Positions 22,219 through 34,286 of a DNA stretch of 64,000 nt are shown piece by piece. This stretch comes from Norana najaformis (Eukaryota > Annelida > Clitellata > Crassiclitellata > Hormogastridae). The stretch is taken from NCBI GenBank assembly GCA_964023275.1, contig OZ029918.1:32917739-32981738 (forward strand). Direction: 5' to 3'. The position numbers and the translations under genes were made by a program. The stretch's first letter is position 1; each line of letters starts with the position of its first letter. The notes beneath the pieces were generated by a model. It ran no database searches. It was not told the DNA's origin and saw only the letters and a program-made list of their open reading frames with translations.

Positions 22219-25200
22219 TGTTCTGTTCTCAGCCTTCCTCGTTCCGAGATTCGGCCGCATCATGCACAATGTTCCTCCAGTGTCCTCTGTCCTCCACCAG
22301 CCTGAGCATCTCCTCCATTGTTAGCCCAGTCCATGCCCTGATGTTGCCCAACCAGTTTATTCTCGGTCTTCCTCTTTTCCGTTCTCCCGGTATTGTGCCC
22401 TGTATTATCTCCTTCTCGATGCATGTTCCCTCCTTCCTCATGATGTGGCCAAAATAGATCAATTTCCTTTTCCTTACTGTCTTCAAAAGATTCCTCTCTA
22501 CTCCAGCCGCTTCCAGTACCCATTCATTTGACCGCATTTCCATCCACGATATTTGCATGATCATTCTTAGACATTTCATCTCGAATGCTTCTATCCTCCT
22601 CTCTTCCTCCTTCCTCAAAGTCCAACTCTCACATCCGTACAGTGCCACCGGCCATACTAATGTCATCAAGAGCCTCATCTTTGTTACCAGTGATATGCCA
22701 TGGCTTTTCCATATTTTTTTAAGATTTGTAGCCATTGCATATCCCTTTGCAAGTCGTACCCTTATCTCTGCTCCACAATCGCTGTCCCTGTCGATCCTCG
22801 AGCCCAAGTACATGAAAGTATTCACCTGCTCCACTGTTTCCTGACCTATGCTGATCTGACACCTGGTTTCTGCTGTTGTCATGACCTTTGTTTTATCCGT
22901 GTTAATCCGCATTCCATATTTCCTTCCTGCTCTGTCTAATCTTTCAACCAGTGTTTGTAATTCCTTCTCAGATTCTGTTATTAGTACTATGTCGTCTGCG
23001 TATCTTAAGTTTGTCAACCGCCTTCCCCCTATCTGCACTCCTCCGTCAAAACCCTCCAAAGCCTCTCTCATTACCCTCTCCGCCAGAATGTTAAATAAAC
23101 TTGGAGACAACACGCATCCTTGTCTCACCCCTCTCCTGACTCTGAACTCTCCAGATAGTGTTCCTGCCACTTTGATCTTTGCGTTTTGTTTCTTGTACAG
23201 CTTGGATAACAACTTTATTATGTGTCCAGGAAATCCCATTTCTATCATTGTTGTCCATAATGTTTCATGTGCTATTGAATCAAAAGCTTTTTTGAAGTCT
23301 ACAAAGCACATGAAAAGAGGTTGTTGATGTTCATTTGCCTTTTGCATAATAATTCTCAGGTTTGTTATCTGGTCTCTTGTCCCTCTAGCCTTCCGAAAAC
23401 CCGCCTGTTCTTCCGCCACTTCTGCTTCCGTCTGATTCCTTATTCTTTCCAAAATGATCCTCAGCATAATCTTACTTGCGTGTGCGACCAAGGCCACTGT
23501 TCTATAGTTTGTACATTGCCTGGCATCTCCTTTCTTTGGTATGGGTACAAAAATTGAATCCGCCCAATCCTCTGGCCATTCTCCATCTTCCCATAGTGCT
23601 GTGCATATAAGATGAAATCTGTCTACTGTAGCTTCTCCTCCGTATTTAAACAGTTCCGCAGGTATTCCATCCGGCCCCGCTGATTTCCCGTTCGCACACT
23701 GTTTTATCGCTCTTGCCACTTCTGATCTTAAAGGGGGTGGCTCTCTCTCGTATTCATTCGTGTCCTCCTTCACCTCTTTGTCATCGTACAGTTCTTCGCA
23801 ATACTGCCTCCAACGTTCAGCAATGCCTTCAGTGTCCGTGATGTATTCTCCATTTTCTGCCTGTATGCAGTGTATTTTTGGCTGGAATTTGTTTGTAATT
23901 GACCTGACTGTTCTATACAGATATCTACTGTTCCCCTTCTTGTTCTCTATTTCCGCCTTTTCACACACCTCCTCCAGTTGTTTCTGTTTGTCGTTTCTTA
24001 GATGTCTCTGTACCTCCGCCTTCAGTTCTTTATACTCTTCTCTGTCCTTTTGCTTGGCTTCACGCTTCTTGTTGATGAGTTCAACAGTTTCTTTGGTAAT
24101 CCATGGCTTCCCTTTGTCTCTCCTCCTGTAACCGACTATTTCTTCGGCCGCAGTGAAAAGTATGTCTTTTGTTTCCTTCCACAATTCGTTGGGTGACCTT
24201 TCCTCTATTACCGTGTTCAAAGCTTCGAATCTGTTTGCTACTTCTATCTCATAGGTGATTCCCTTGTTTCCAGCCAGATCCTCTACATTCAGTCTTTTTA
24301 TCACCTCTTCCTGCTTTTTCCTTCCTAATCTGATCTTCAATGTTGCCACCAGCAAATTGTGATCTGAATTGCAGTCCGCACCTGGGTATGTCTTGCATTT
24401 GTTGATACACGTCTTCCACTTCCGATCGATACCTATGTAATCAATCTGGTTTTTTGTTCTTCCGTCCGGAGATGTCCAAGTACTTAATCTCCTTGGATGT
24501 TGTTTAAACCATGTATTGGCCAGACCCAACTCCTGTTCCATACAAAAATCTATTAGCCTCTCCCCTCTCCCATTTATCTCCCCCAATCCTTCTCCACCCG
24601 TCACTGGTTCTATTCTACTTTTTCCCACTTTAGCATTGAAATCTCCCATTACCATTGTAATGTCTCTTTTCGGAATGTTTTTTAACGCTTTTGCCAGCAT
24701 CTGGTAGAACTCCTCAACTTCATCTTCCTCTCCATCTGTTGTTGGCGCATAGACCTGTATCATGCTTATGCATCTTGGCTTTGCTTTTAATCTTACCACC
24801 AAAATTCTGCTGCTTATTGTTTCATATCCAATTAGGGCCTTAATCCTGTTTTTCTGTATCCAAACTCCTACTCCTCCATGTCCCTGAGTCTCTTCTCCTG
24901 AATATACAATCATATGTCCCTCTGACGTTATGAAGTGTCCCCTGCCTCCCCAACGTACCTCTGCCAAGCCACATACCTCCAACCTCATTCTCTCCATCTC
25001 CTTACCAAGAACCTGGGTTTTTCCCAGCTGTATCATACTTCGCACGTTCCAAGTGCCTACTCTCATCCTCTTCCTGAGTTGAAAAATGTCATCGTCCGAC
25101 TTCCCTCTCTCTTCAATCTCCTCCGTCCCTGTATTACCTCCTCCTCTTCTTCCAGTAGCCGACTTTCCGACCCTGTCCTGGTTGCTCAACAGGGGACGCG

Positions 25201-25612
25201 GACCTTGTGAACCCGGGCGTCGTCCGAGCCGGTATGGATTAAGTTTGGATTCCATTTTTCATGATGCTGTTTGGGGATGATAAGATGGTAGGCCCCCTAG
25301 TCTTTCCATCTCGCAGTAAGGAAGCCCTGCTCCAGGTGTACCGGAAGTGCCCTCCTGTCTCTGTAGACTCGCCGTTGTCCCTTGTAACAGGATCTTCCGT
25401 CTAATCTACTGAAGTCTCGCTGCTGCCCGAGACCTGCCGCTCACGTTGGCCAATCTTTCAGAGTTCCTGCTGAGCCTGTCCAACTCGCGAAGCGCCCGAG
25501 GTGGTACTTCAGTCAAGACTTTCACCACTGTTGGCATAGCCTCAGCAGGCATTCTCCTACTCAGTTGTTCACCCCCTCACCACGTTGAGGTGTGAGTCGG
25601 TCTTTGAGGGGG
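22219..25612 (-). mobile_element. Full-length RTE/BovB-like non-LTR retrotransposon
   Basis: About 3.39 kb, oriented opposite to GT61-2, flanked by the 10-bp duplication TAATCAGATC (22209-22218 and 25613-25622). The 5' end is at the right with about 357 bp of leader. The 3' end is at the left: the stop codon is followed by only a GAACAGAACA short repeat, the minimal 3' end typical of RTE elements. Intact GT61-1 and GT61-3 serve as empty sites. Confidence 0.9.
22229..25255 (-). CDS. RTE ORF: AP-type endonuclease plus reverse transcriptase
   Basis: 1008 residues with no interruption. The N-terminal endonuclease/exonuclease/phosphatase domain starts near residue 65 (RVGTWNVRSM), with VYAPTTDGEEDE, VMGDFNAKVG near 205 and a GADCNSDHNLL motif near 300. 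The reverse transcriptase follows: FVPIPKKGDARQCTNYRTVA, AGFRKARGTRDQ, FVDFKKAFDS, RRGVRQGCVLSPSLFN and the catalytic YADDIVL near residue 750. A C-terminal segment has YFGHIMRKEG and KRGRPRINWLG. This layout is that of RTE/BovB elements, often annotated as craniofacial development protein 2-like. It nicks target DNA and primes reverse transcription from it. All key motifs look intact, so the copy may be young and competent; activity is not shown. Confidence 0.9.
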   Translation of the reverse strand: MESKLNPYRLGRRPGSQGPRPLLSNQDRVGKSATGRRGGGNTGTEEIEERGKSDDDIFQLRKRMRVGTWNVRSMIQLGKTQVLGKEMERMRLEVCGLAEVRWGGRGHFITSEGHMIVYSGEETQGHGGVGVWIQKNRIKALIGYETISSRILVVRLKAKPRCISMIQVYAPTTDGEEDEVEEFYQMLAKALKNIPKRDITMVMGDFNAKVGKSRIEPVTGGEGLGEINGRGERLIDFCMEQELGLANTWFKQHPRRLSTWTSPDGRTKNQIDYIGIDRKWKTCINKCKTYPGADCNSDHNLLVATLKIRLGRKKQEEVIKRLNVEDLAGNKGITYEIEVANRFEALNTVIEERSPNELWKETKDILFTAAEEIVGYRRRDKGKPWITKETVELINKKREAKQKDREEYKELKAEVQRHLRNDKQKQLEEVCEKAEIENKKGNSRYLYRTVRSITNKFQPKIHCIQAENGEYITDTEGIAERWRQYCEELYDDKEVKEDTNEYEREPPPLRSEVARAIKQCANGKSAGPDGIPAELFKYGGEATVDRFHLICTALWEDGEWPEDWADSIFVPIPKKGDARQCTNYRTVALVAHASKIMLRIILERIRNQTEAEVAEEQAGFRKARGTRDQITNLRIIMQKANEHQQPLFMCFVDFKKAFDSIAHETLWTTMIEMGFPGHIIKLLSKLYKKQNAKIKVAGTLSGEFRVRRGVRQGCVLSPSLFNILAERVMREALEGFDGGVQIGGRRLTNLRYADDIVLITESEKELQTLVERLDRAGRKYGMRINTDKTKVMTTAETRCQISIGQETVEQVNTFMYLGSRIDRDSDCGAEIRVRLAKGYAMATNLKKIWKSHGISLVTKMRLLMTLVWPVALYGCESWTLRKEEERRIEAFEMKCLRMIMQISWMEMRSNEWVLEAAGVERNLLKTVRKRKLIYFGHIMRKEGTCIEKEIIQGTIPGERKRGRPRINWLGNIRAWTGLTMEEMLRLVEDRGHWRNIVHDAAESRNEEG

Positions 25613-26689
25613 TAATCAGATCCGGAATAGCAAATGGTGCCGGCGATGTGTTCATTCAGAGCGCTAAGATTGTTCCGTATGCGTGTTTTCCAGATGCGAA
25701 ATTAAATCCCCCGACACATGTTGAGAAAATTCCCCTCTACAGTGAGGTTTTCGTCATTGCTCAGTCGTACGGTTCCCTTAACTACCATCGCTTGGCAGAA
25801 ACGACACCCAGAATAGCCATCTTTATTGAATTTCTACTTCAAAACCCATCAATAATGATCCTTGCGTACGAGAACAAAGGCCGGATTGTTGAACTATTGA
25901 CGGTCTTGGGAATTAAGAGCGATCGCATTATTAGTGGTTGGTGTCGAGCGGAGATTATCTATTTACCGAGAGCCACTACATGCTGCTTTCCGCATTTTCT
26001 CGAGACCCAATTTCTATCTCTACTCTATCGGAAATATCTCAAGAAAAACTTCCCGTCCGACACTCGCAACAAGGTCGTTTTCATCCGACGGACAAAGTAT
26101 CGTTTTTTCAACAATCAACCTTTGATTGAAAAAGTCGTGGAAAAGGCGGCGAATGCGCATAATCTGAGTTATGTAGTTTTCAGGGATAATCCGCCGCCCT
26201 CCTTCACTGACATGATGCGTATGTTCAATGCGGCCGTCATGGTTGTCGCACCTCACGGAGCTGGTTTGGCCAACCTCGTCTTCTCCGAACCTGGAACGTT
26301 CGTCGTCGAAGGAGTCTGCCATCGCCCATACACGAACCTCTTCTTCCAGAGAACCGCTCAGGTTCTCGGACACCGATGGCACGGAATTCCGTCAAGTCGT
26401 GGGTGTTCACTTACAGCGGCTCACGGAGTGGTTGGCGTCGTCACAATCGAGCCTTCCATGATCAACGACACGATTTGGACCTACTTAGATTTCTGGGATG
26501 AGACAAATTACAGAAACAAACCATTGTAATAGTCGCCTTATTGTGGTTGGCCTACTGTTTAAGACTTATGTACACACGACGCTCAAGTGCAATCTTTTTA
26601 TAGCCTTAACTCAGTAAATTTTACTTGGAATAAGGGTTTTTAAATTTTCAGCTCCGATTGAGAAGCATGAACAGAAACTACATGAGGGG

Positions 26690-26815
26690 CAGGGTTGGTG
26701 ACTTGGTTAGCAGAAGTCGATGTTCAATTCCCCACCAGGACAGACAGCTATGTAGTTGTTCCATTTGTGTGAAATAGTGGAACAGAAATATTGAGACACA
26801 CCGAAAATACAGTTT
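26690..26815 (+). repeat. SINE remnant in GT61-2 3' flank
   Basis: Matches 7795-7930 ('gttggtgact', 'cgatgttcaattccccacca', 'gtggaacagaaatattga'). It is cut at about 26815 where IHO1-like sequence begins. Confidence 0.55.
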
Positions 26816-26985
26816 CAAGGTGACTCAGAGAATTTTGGTTGTGACAGAAAACTGCCTCCAAGCTTGCGGTTATCTTTTAATACAAATCTCCACTGGTTGC
26901 CTGTAAGTTGTTGATGGTACGGTCCTGCTTTTCTTGCATGACTTTCTGAACCTGCTTCTCCAACTTTTGAATGTTTGCATTTTTT
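26816..26985 (-). pseudogene. IHO1-like exon 5 relic (block B side)
   Basis: Corresponds to about 51420-51583, the 5' part of parent exon 5. The acceptor has changed from cacag to cacca and several codons differ. Intron 4-derived sequence continues from 26986 to 27541. Absent from block A. Confidence 0.75.
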
Positions 26986-27541
26986 GGTGAGACAATAAAC
27001 ATGCCCTACGCAAGCTTGAAAGAATCTGATAGTTTTAAGTCTCATAAACAGATTTACATTAGAGAACGCTATTACTTACCATTATTTTGTAACCTGTTCA
27101 TTCATATTGCATTATGAAGCAGGGATATTGGTAGGTTATGGGTTAGACCAAATAAACACAAATGTTCTTGAGCTACAGATCCTAGTTAATGTCAAGATTT
27201 TACAAAACTCAAATTTAAAGTCTAAACCTTTGTGAACTTCCACTTGAAGTAAAGTTAAAACTATTTTTGTCTCAAACTAATATCGCGCAAAACATGTCAT
27301 TAAATGTTTTTCTAATAGAGTAGATAATTAATGTACTGCAGTTTTTTTAGAAAGCTTAAATTTCAAGTGAAAACAAGTAACGCATTTGTTAACACGCCAT
27401 GCTCCAGCGGCTGAATGATGAAATGTAGGCGTATAAAACTTGCTACATATTTACTCCTTTACCACTGTTGGTCAAATGTGTTTGCTCCTGAACAAGTATG
27501 TAAATTCAGAAGAATAGACAATTAGATAAGCATTTTCTTAC

Positions 27542-27654
27542 TATTGTCATTTATCGTTGAAGTTCTGTTTCTTTGGTTGTTGCATTATTTTTATTGGACA
27601 AAATTTCCACGATGGAGTTTCCACGATGACACTCTGGCTCTTCTCGAGATTAGA
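27542..27654 (-). pseudogene. IHO1-like exon 4 relic (block B)
   Basis: Same exon as 52148-52246 with both splice sites recognisable (ttcag acceptor, GTAAGA donor). It carries the same 13-bp internal duplication as block A, which shifts the frame, and a later stop. Confidence 0.75.
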
Positions 27655-28599
27655 CTGAAAAAAAATTGCAAATTTCCTTAGTCTCGTTAATTCCCAGAGT
27701 CACGTGCTATATTAACATTACTATTACATTACTGAGCAAACAGCTAGCCCACACTGTGCCTCTGGTGTTAACTGGTGGTCATCTACATGCCTAATGTGGA
27801 CTCAGCAGTGGTGGCTGTTAGTTTAACTAAGCGCAACATAATGGCTGAATTTAGACACTGCTAAACCAGCACAAACAGATGTCTGCAATACAGCAATGCT
27901 GAAATTGCAAATGCAGATGTCTGCAATATAGCCATGCAGAAGTGCATCATAAACTCTTACATAATTTGTATTGTGCTTACTATAGCTGCTGCTGCTTTCA
28001 CTAAGTTGTATTACAATGTATTGAAATTGTAAACTTATTTGTATAGCGCTCCTCACAGAAAGAACTATTCAAAGATGCACACGGCATGAAAATTATGAAA
28101 ACAGATCAATCTTAAGATAAATGAGCCACAAAACTGCCTATTTATTTCACAGTAAGACTCAGTTATTCTTAGCTGAATGTTTGCTATTTTACTGTCAACA
28201 TGTAACCACAAATCTAACAGTCCATCTACGAAACAAATGCTACATATCAGCACACACTGCGACACTTTTAATAGTTTGCATCGTTTTACAGCTAGTGCTA
28301 CATAAGTATGTTACAGCAGTTAACTACAAGGTTATGGGTTCTTACTTTTCTCCATGAATGTTGTCAACTGGCACTCAGTGGATCCTATACCCAGCTGCGT
28401 GCTCTCTTTCAGACAGGCCACAGCGACCCGGACTTCAGCAGAACATTCTCTTATACCAGATACCAAGCTGTTCCACAAATCCCTCTATCAAAGAAAAAAT
28501 CCAGCCAATCAAAATATCAATCAATACGCCAATCAAATCACCCGTTTAAAAGATTCTTAAGTAACTCAACGGTGTCACAGTAATTAATCAGAGCACTTG

Positions 28600-28980
28600 A
28601 GACTTCCTGCCTACCAATTTTGTTTTGACTAAGCGTATGTAAATAAGCTAATTTCCGCGACCTAAGCTTCTTTGGGCGCTGGTAGAAATCTGTAGTTTAA
28701 GATTAAGATAAATTTATATTGCGCTTTTCAACGAATCTTCTCAACTGCTATATTTACAAATTTTTTCGCTTCCTAATTTATGCAATCGTAGTTAAACCGG
28801 AAGAACTCTAACAGTTTTCCCATACTGAAGTCGATATATGACAATATCGCCGTACACGCATCTATGAATAAATTATTTCCTAACGGTAATAGTGGCATTG
28901 TGCATTTTGACAAAAAGTTTAACAAGCACACCATGCAAAATAAACTCTATCCACTCGTCAAACATGCTGTTGTAATTTGT
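28600..28980 (-). pseudogene. HS1BP3 intron 1/exon 1 relic (block B)
   Basis: Equivalent of 10451-10830. The exon 1 relic is at 28880-28905, encoding MHNATITV before the split codon; the donor is again GA instead of GT. The junction with IHO1-like intron 3 is at 28600-28602. Confidence 0.75.
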
Positions 28981-29790
28981 TTAAGCCCATCAGAAGACAA
29001 TCGGTGCCTATTTATGGGGTTGAATAGCTTTATCAAGGACTATCACCAACACCTCTAGTTACAATCAGACGCTCAAATGCTGCCTGAATCCGTAAACGGT
29101 CAATTTTTCGTTGGATTTTATTTTAAAATTGCACAATATTCGACTGCCCTACAGCTACAGATTAAAGGGCAATTGTAGCCTAAAGAAATGTAATAGTAAT
29201 GTTAATATAGCACGTGACTCTGTAACGCTGGCGAACATCCACGAAAAAGCTTACTGTCGCGTTCGCTGAAGACAATGACGTCGGTGCGTGGGTTCACTGG
29301 TTCCCTCTGGTGTTCATGGATGATAGTTGAAGGCGCACCACTGGCCCGCGCAAATGAAGACACGTACCTGTGGAAATGGGCTAGTCACGTGACCAGTTTC
29401 AACTCAAGTTCATACGGCGCTCGGCTGATAATAGAGCAGGTTTACCTTTACCGCTGGTGCTAGAACTCTGAAATTACCCTCGGGTAAGCTATTTGTTTCG
29501 TTAACGGATTCCTTGTTACTTTTATGTGAGGTACTATTATAACTATTAAAACAAACGTTTCAGTCATCTGAATCATCTTCTTAAATCGAAAACTGTTTCT
29601 TTATAAGACATGTAGCTATGATAGGGCTTTTGCATAACATTAACCTAGTTTTTTTAAATATCCAGTCACCCGCTCACTGTCCTAACCAGTTACATCCTGC
29701 AAAAGACCCACAAATAACATTAAGCTCATGGCAAATGGAGCATACTGTAATTCACTTTTCCTCAATATTGACAAAACCCAGATAATCGCC

Positions 29791-30436
29791 TTCAGTGAAT
29801 TCAGAATGCTCTCGCTCATGCCGTCACCAAATCTCCCAAATACCGTCGCATCACTCCTTTTGTGAAATCACTTCACTGGCTTAAAATACCAGAACGAATA
29901 GAGTACAAAGTCTTATCCCTAACCTACGACACACTTCAATCCTCCCAACCCTCCTACCTTCGTCAGTTATTTACAATCCAACCACTTTGTTCATCTCGCT
30001 CCTTATCTTTCCTAACACTTCTTCGCTCTCCCGTCACCTCATCCTTAAAATTTGGAAATCGCTCCATAGCCATAGCTGCCCAACCCTTCTGGAATAAACT
30101 CCCGCCAGAATTGCGACAGCTGTCTGGTCCATCATACGAACCATTAACACTTAACCTCTTTCAGTTTCTACGCAGATCTTTCACTCTAGACTGAAAACAC
30201 TTCTCCAAAAACTTATCCTGATTCTTCCTCTTCCCCTAATCTCTCTTCTCGCTTCAATTTCAAACAACATCCACCGTAGCCGTCCGACTGTCTGACTGCC
30301 TGACTCCTGGATCTTGACCTGGAACCGAATCCTTTTGCCTATCGATTTTGTTTTGCCTGAGCGCCTGTGAATAAGCTGGTTCCCGCGATTTAGCTTTCGT
30401 TATGCGCTGTAGAAATCTTGAGATTACGATTACGAT
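29791..30436 (+). mobile_element. CR1/L2-like LINE 3' fragment (block B)
   Basis: Block B copy of 11642-12290, with the same reverse-transcriptase C terminus (one Ser to Leu change) and the same tail. A 3-bp deletion follows the ORF. Confidence 0.75.
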
Positions 30437-32653
30437 ACACTTGATTTCCCATACTTCCATTCACAGCTGCATAAGAATCGTTCATCAGTCGCTCAAAAGA
30501 TATATATTGGTAAATAAATTGTTTCATACAACTGCTCCGACATTAGGGCCTATATCCTGAATAAATATTAAATTTATAACTTAGACTTTTAAACTCTCAT
30601 ACAATATTGGTTGATGCCTTGTGCATTAGACATTGGCGCATTAGAAGTTGCTAATTATTATTATTATTATATCATTTTAAGCAAGGGTGTCTGCATAACC
30701 TATCAGTCTATTAAGTTTCTGTGTTGGTTTAAAAATGCAAATGAATATTCGATTCTTCTGTATGACATGATTTATTATGATCATGTCAAATGGCTCTTTA
30801 ATATATTTTTGTTACCTTTGCTATTACGAGTTCGCTGAGTAACACGGATACGTTTTTTGTATGTGTTCTTTCGATATGAATTTACTTATCTTTCACGAGC
30901 AAAACTCGTATGCGAACAGTAGTTGATCAAAAACGACACTCTATAGAAACAATGCGACAATCTTTTCCACGTGCACCTTCAACTTAAAAAACTGTTTGCT
31001 TACATAAGTGATTGGAGATTTTCGCATCACGTCTGTGATTGTATAGTAGTTTAGATCTTGTTACAAATCTTTTGGTAACTTTACAGGGTCCCTCACCGTC
31101 TGGTCGGGGGTATGCTACATACACACGGCGTATGGGATAGGACCGAGTGAGTGAGTTATAACTTAGACTTTCAAAATATTATACAGTCTTCTGTACATTT
31201 TGCTGGGAAAGTCAATTTTATTAAAAGGTGTTATGTTTAACTTCTGATAAGACTGAATTTTGGCTGTTGGTCCGGCGCCATCCTTTTCTTTTGCGGTCCT
31301 TCGACTAGTCGAGCTTAGTCCAAATGCGTAAATGATTTGTTTGATTCTTTTGAGGCGAATTGGTTACCTTGGAGCTGTGTTTTGTTACCGTTTCGTGGTG
31401 GACGTTTTGTTTTCTCTTTGTGAGGTTTTTCGCCGTCTGAGGCCGATGTCTTGTTGCTCTACTTGAGTCGTGTTACACCTGTACATAGCTTAGGAAATAC
31501 ATTTTGTCCTAAAGCTGTTATATGGCTACATGAGGCCAGTCACGCCATTGTACGACAGGGTCGATTACGGCAATGCCAGCTACGCGCGGAGCCTCACGCA
31601 CATATTGATCGATTTTTATATTCTGTTGTTCTGGTTTATGTGGTTGGTGTTGTATAAAAGTAGGGCACATCCTAGCCAGCTTAGTCATAAATATTTTATG
31701 GGACCCATATAGGCCCTATATGGGAATATGATCAAAATTTAATTAAGGTGGCCGTTTTCTATGTATAATAAGCTGGATTGGCTATACAGTTCTCATGCAA
31801 GATCTTGAACCTTTTCAATGTTTTCATTGCTTCTCGCAGTTCGTGATCTGCCGCTATCTGTCTGACGACCTGATGATCCGGTTCTATCAGCCCTTCTCAG
31901 AAGCAGCTTAGGTCCACGAGTTTCCGTCCCTTTTCTGGAAATTATCTTAGGAAACTTTTGGCCCCAAAATTCTTATTTTGGTGTAAAAATTAATTTTATC
32001 ATCGTTCTGTCCTCTTCGATGAACCCCATTTTTATCGTAGTTTGTCCATACATGACGTCACAGTGACATCATATTTAACAGGGAATTTCAGTCTGACTTA
32101 GCTTATCTGACTTACCTATTCTGACTTACCTATTCTGACTTACCGTACTATGTGTGAGCGCCTGTGATGAGTTTCTCTTTCTATAAATTTGCGATTACAG
32201 TTACAGTTGTAATCAACATCATACACATATGCAGCCAATTAAATGTGAAGTATTTGTGATTTACCATCTTATTTCTGAATTACATAGGCAAACATTACTT
32301 AACACTTAAAGTTTATGCAACTAAGGTAAGCGAACTTTTGAACACTTGAAGTTATATGCAACTCAGGTAGGCCTGCAGGGAGGACTTTGTAGCCCTTGTC
32401 GTTCCTGTACATGTAGCTTTGCAACTGCCAAATGCAGTGGAGCATTTTGCAATATTCGATGATAGGTTAAAGAAGAGAAAGAATTGCATCAGGCGTACCA
32501 TAGCAGAGTTTTAGTTTTACTCCGAACAATATACACGGAAGGACAGTTGCGAAAGGTAAATCTCTTTGAGTAAGTGTACTACGTTTGCGTCTTGGTTTTA
32601 AAAATGCAAAGATGTACGGTTCTCTTGTATAACATGATTGTTATGATCAATGT

Positions 32654-32713
32654 CTAATGTCTCTTTAAAATATCGTTACTAATAATGTCTCTTTAAAATA
32701 TCGTTACTAATTC
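32654..32713. repeat. 30-bp tandem duplication specific to block B
   Basis: The unit beginning 'taatgtctctttaaaatatc' occurs twice in a row; block A has a single copy at about 14520-14550. Confidence 0.7.
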
Positions 32714-33774
32714 AGCTGTCAACGGCCCCCTCAGAACTTTCCGATACGCTGTTCGCATGAGTTGCTTCGACGACTGAGCCTCTTTTGCACGAGTAACTTT
32801 GTCGCTTTGAAAGCGTTCTTCACTGTTAAGAAACAGAAGCAGTTGCTGGCATTCTGTTGCACTGTCGGTTGCTTGTTTTTTTGTTCGAACAGATCAAGTT
32901 CTGAACTGGTCGCGTAGAGCAAAATGTAACCTGTTGTGTATGATGCTCCCCCACCTTCAGTAGCCTATTGACCTAGGAAACTAATAATTGCTATCGGCTC
33001 AGTTAGTACACGCCTCTATAAACAGCGGCTCTATATTTGGAGAAAGGCGTCAGGGCTGTACGCGAAGTGTAAGGTGTAGCCCCCTGCAGTTGGGTTTAGG
33101 TGGCTGGCTTTGGCGGAAAAATCTCTCACAAAAATCAAGGTATTTATTGAATAGATACTTTACCCTACTCTACTTCAATTAGAAGCTCATTTTGTTTGAT
33201 GGTGGGTTTGTATTGTTCGTTGGAGAGCTGATGGGCGTAAAGTTACATTGCATTCATACAGATGTTCCATTACTCCCTAAAGTGGCGTTATATAATGCAG
33301 GACAGGCATTCGTCGCTCCATTTCTTTGAAACAGACTGCCCCCATGCAGGGCTAAGGCAATTGGTCAGATTCTGACGCATGATACCAGCTCACCGACTGT
33401 GCTTCTTCACGGGCGAAACTTCACTTTCACCTACTGTTAAGATCTGCCACTCAAAATTTAAAACAGTTACTTTCAAGAAATTCTATCCACCCTCTTCCCC
33501 TTCTCACCTCTTCAAGAAACCCACCCTTATTCATCTAATCCACTGCCTTCCCATTTCTCTCAGCTTAAACACAACCCACCCTAACAGTTCCTTTCCCCTT
33601 CTCTCTCTGGTCTTCTGGCAACCGGACTTCTTTCTTGCCATGGCATCTTTGGACAACCTCACTGACTTGACGCAGCTCTCGTTTATAAGCTGATGCCCTG
33701 CGCTTAGCTTTTAAGTAGCGATTTATAAATTTCGAGTTTACGATTACGATTCTTCTTTCTCTTTCGTCGCTTCA

Positions 33775-33978
33775 ACTCTAAACACCTTCCACGGTAGTCG
33801 TCTGTCTGCCTACATGGCTGCCTGATCTGTTGGTTCTAAGTCGGACAGAAAATTGATCATACCTACCTCACCAATTCTAAACACCTTCCACGGTAGTCGT
33901 CTGACGACCTATACCTGGCTGCCTGATCTGTTGGTTCTAATTCGGACAGAAAATGGATCATACCTACCTCATCAATTC
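33775..33978. repeat. 98-bp tandem duplication specific to block B
   Basis: Two units, each starting 'tctaaacaccttccacggta' and ending near 'catacctacctca'. Block A has one copy near 15580-15680. Confidence 0.7.
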
Positions 33979-34286
33979 TGTCTGTGTCTGAGCACCTGCG
34001 AATGAGCTGGTTTGCACGAATTAACTCTTGTGGCGCCGAAGAAATTCGAATAAAATGATTACTATGAGTGTACAATAGATTATCATTCATGCAGATATGT
34101 GTTCCAGTCTTACGAATTTATTTTGATAAATAATGAACTTGCGATGGACCTATGCATGCCCCGCCGACAAGCAACGTTTTGACATAGGCCTGTGTCTCTC
34201 TTGCTAGTTCCACCAGTTCCACTTGTGTTATCCACCTGAAGTCTAATGACGCCAGTCGTCTTATCTTAAAGAACGTTTTCTATGGG

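Larger units (their letters stand above)
21458..26529 (+). pseudogene. GT61 glycosyltransferase copy 2 (GT61-2), split by RTE LINE
   Basis: The N-terminal half is 21458-22218 (ATG to HIIRS) and the C-terminal half is 25613-26529 (IRSGIANGAG to the stop). They are separated by a 3.4-kb RTE element inserted in the codons for IIRS. Both halves are free of other frameshifts and stops, and all GT61 motifs survive (NYHRLAETTPR, VVFIRRTKYR, PHGAGLANLVF). Joined at the duplicated 10-bp target, they would have the same length class as the neighbours. As it stands the first half reads into LINE sequence and stops, leaving a truncated protein with only the anchor and stem. The break looks recent. Whether the downstream half is transcribed is unknown. 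Confidence 0.85.

Noticed and set aside
22219-25612. The RTE element acting as an intron that restores GT61-2
   Set aside because: The edges are a target-site duplication and LINE termini. The nearest GT and AG near the edges would shift the frame, so precise removal by splicing is not expected.
26815-27045. - strand ORF as a new gene
   Set aside because: It is an out-of-frame reading of the duplicated IHO1-like exon 5 fragment.
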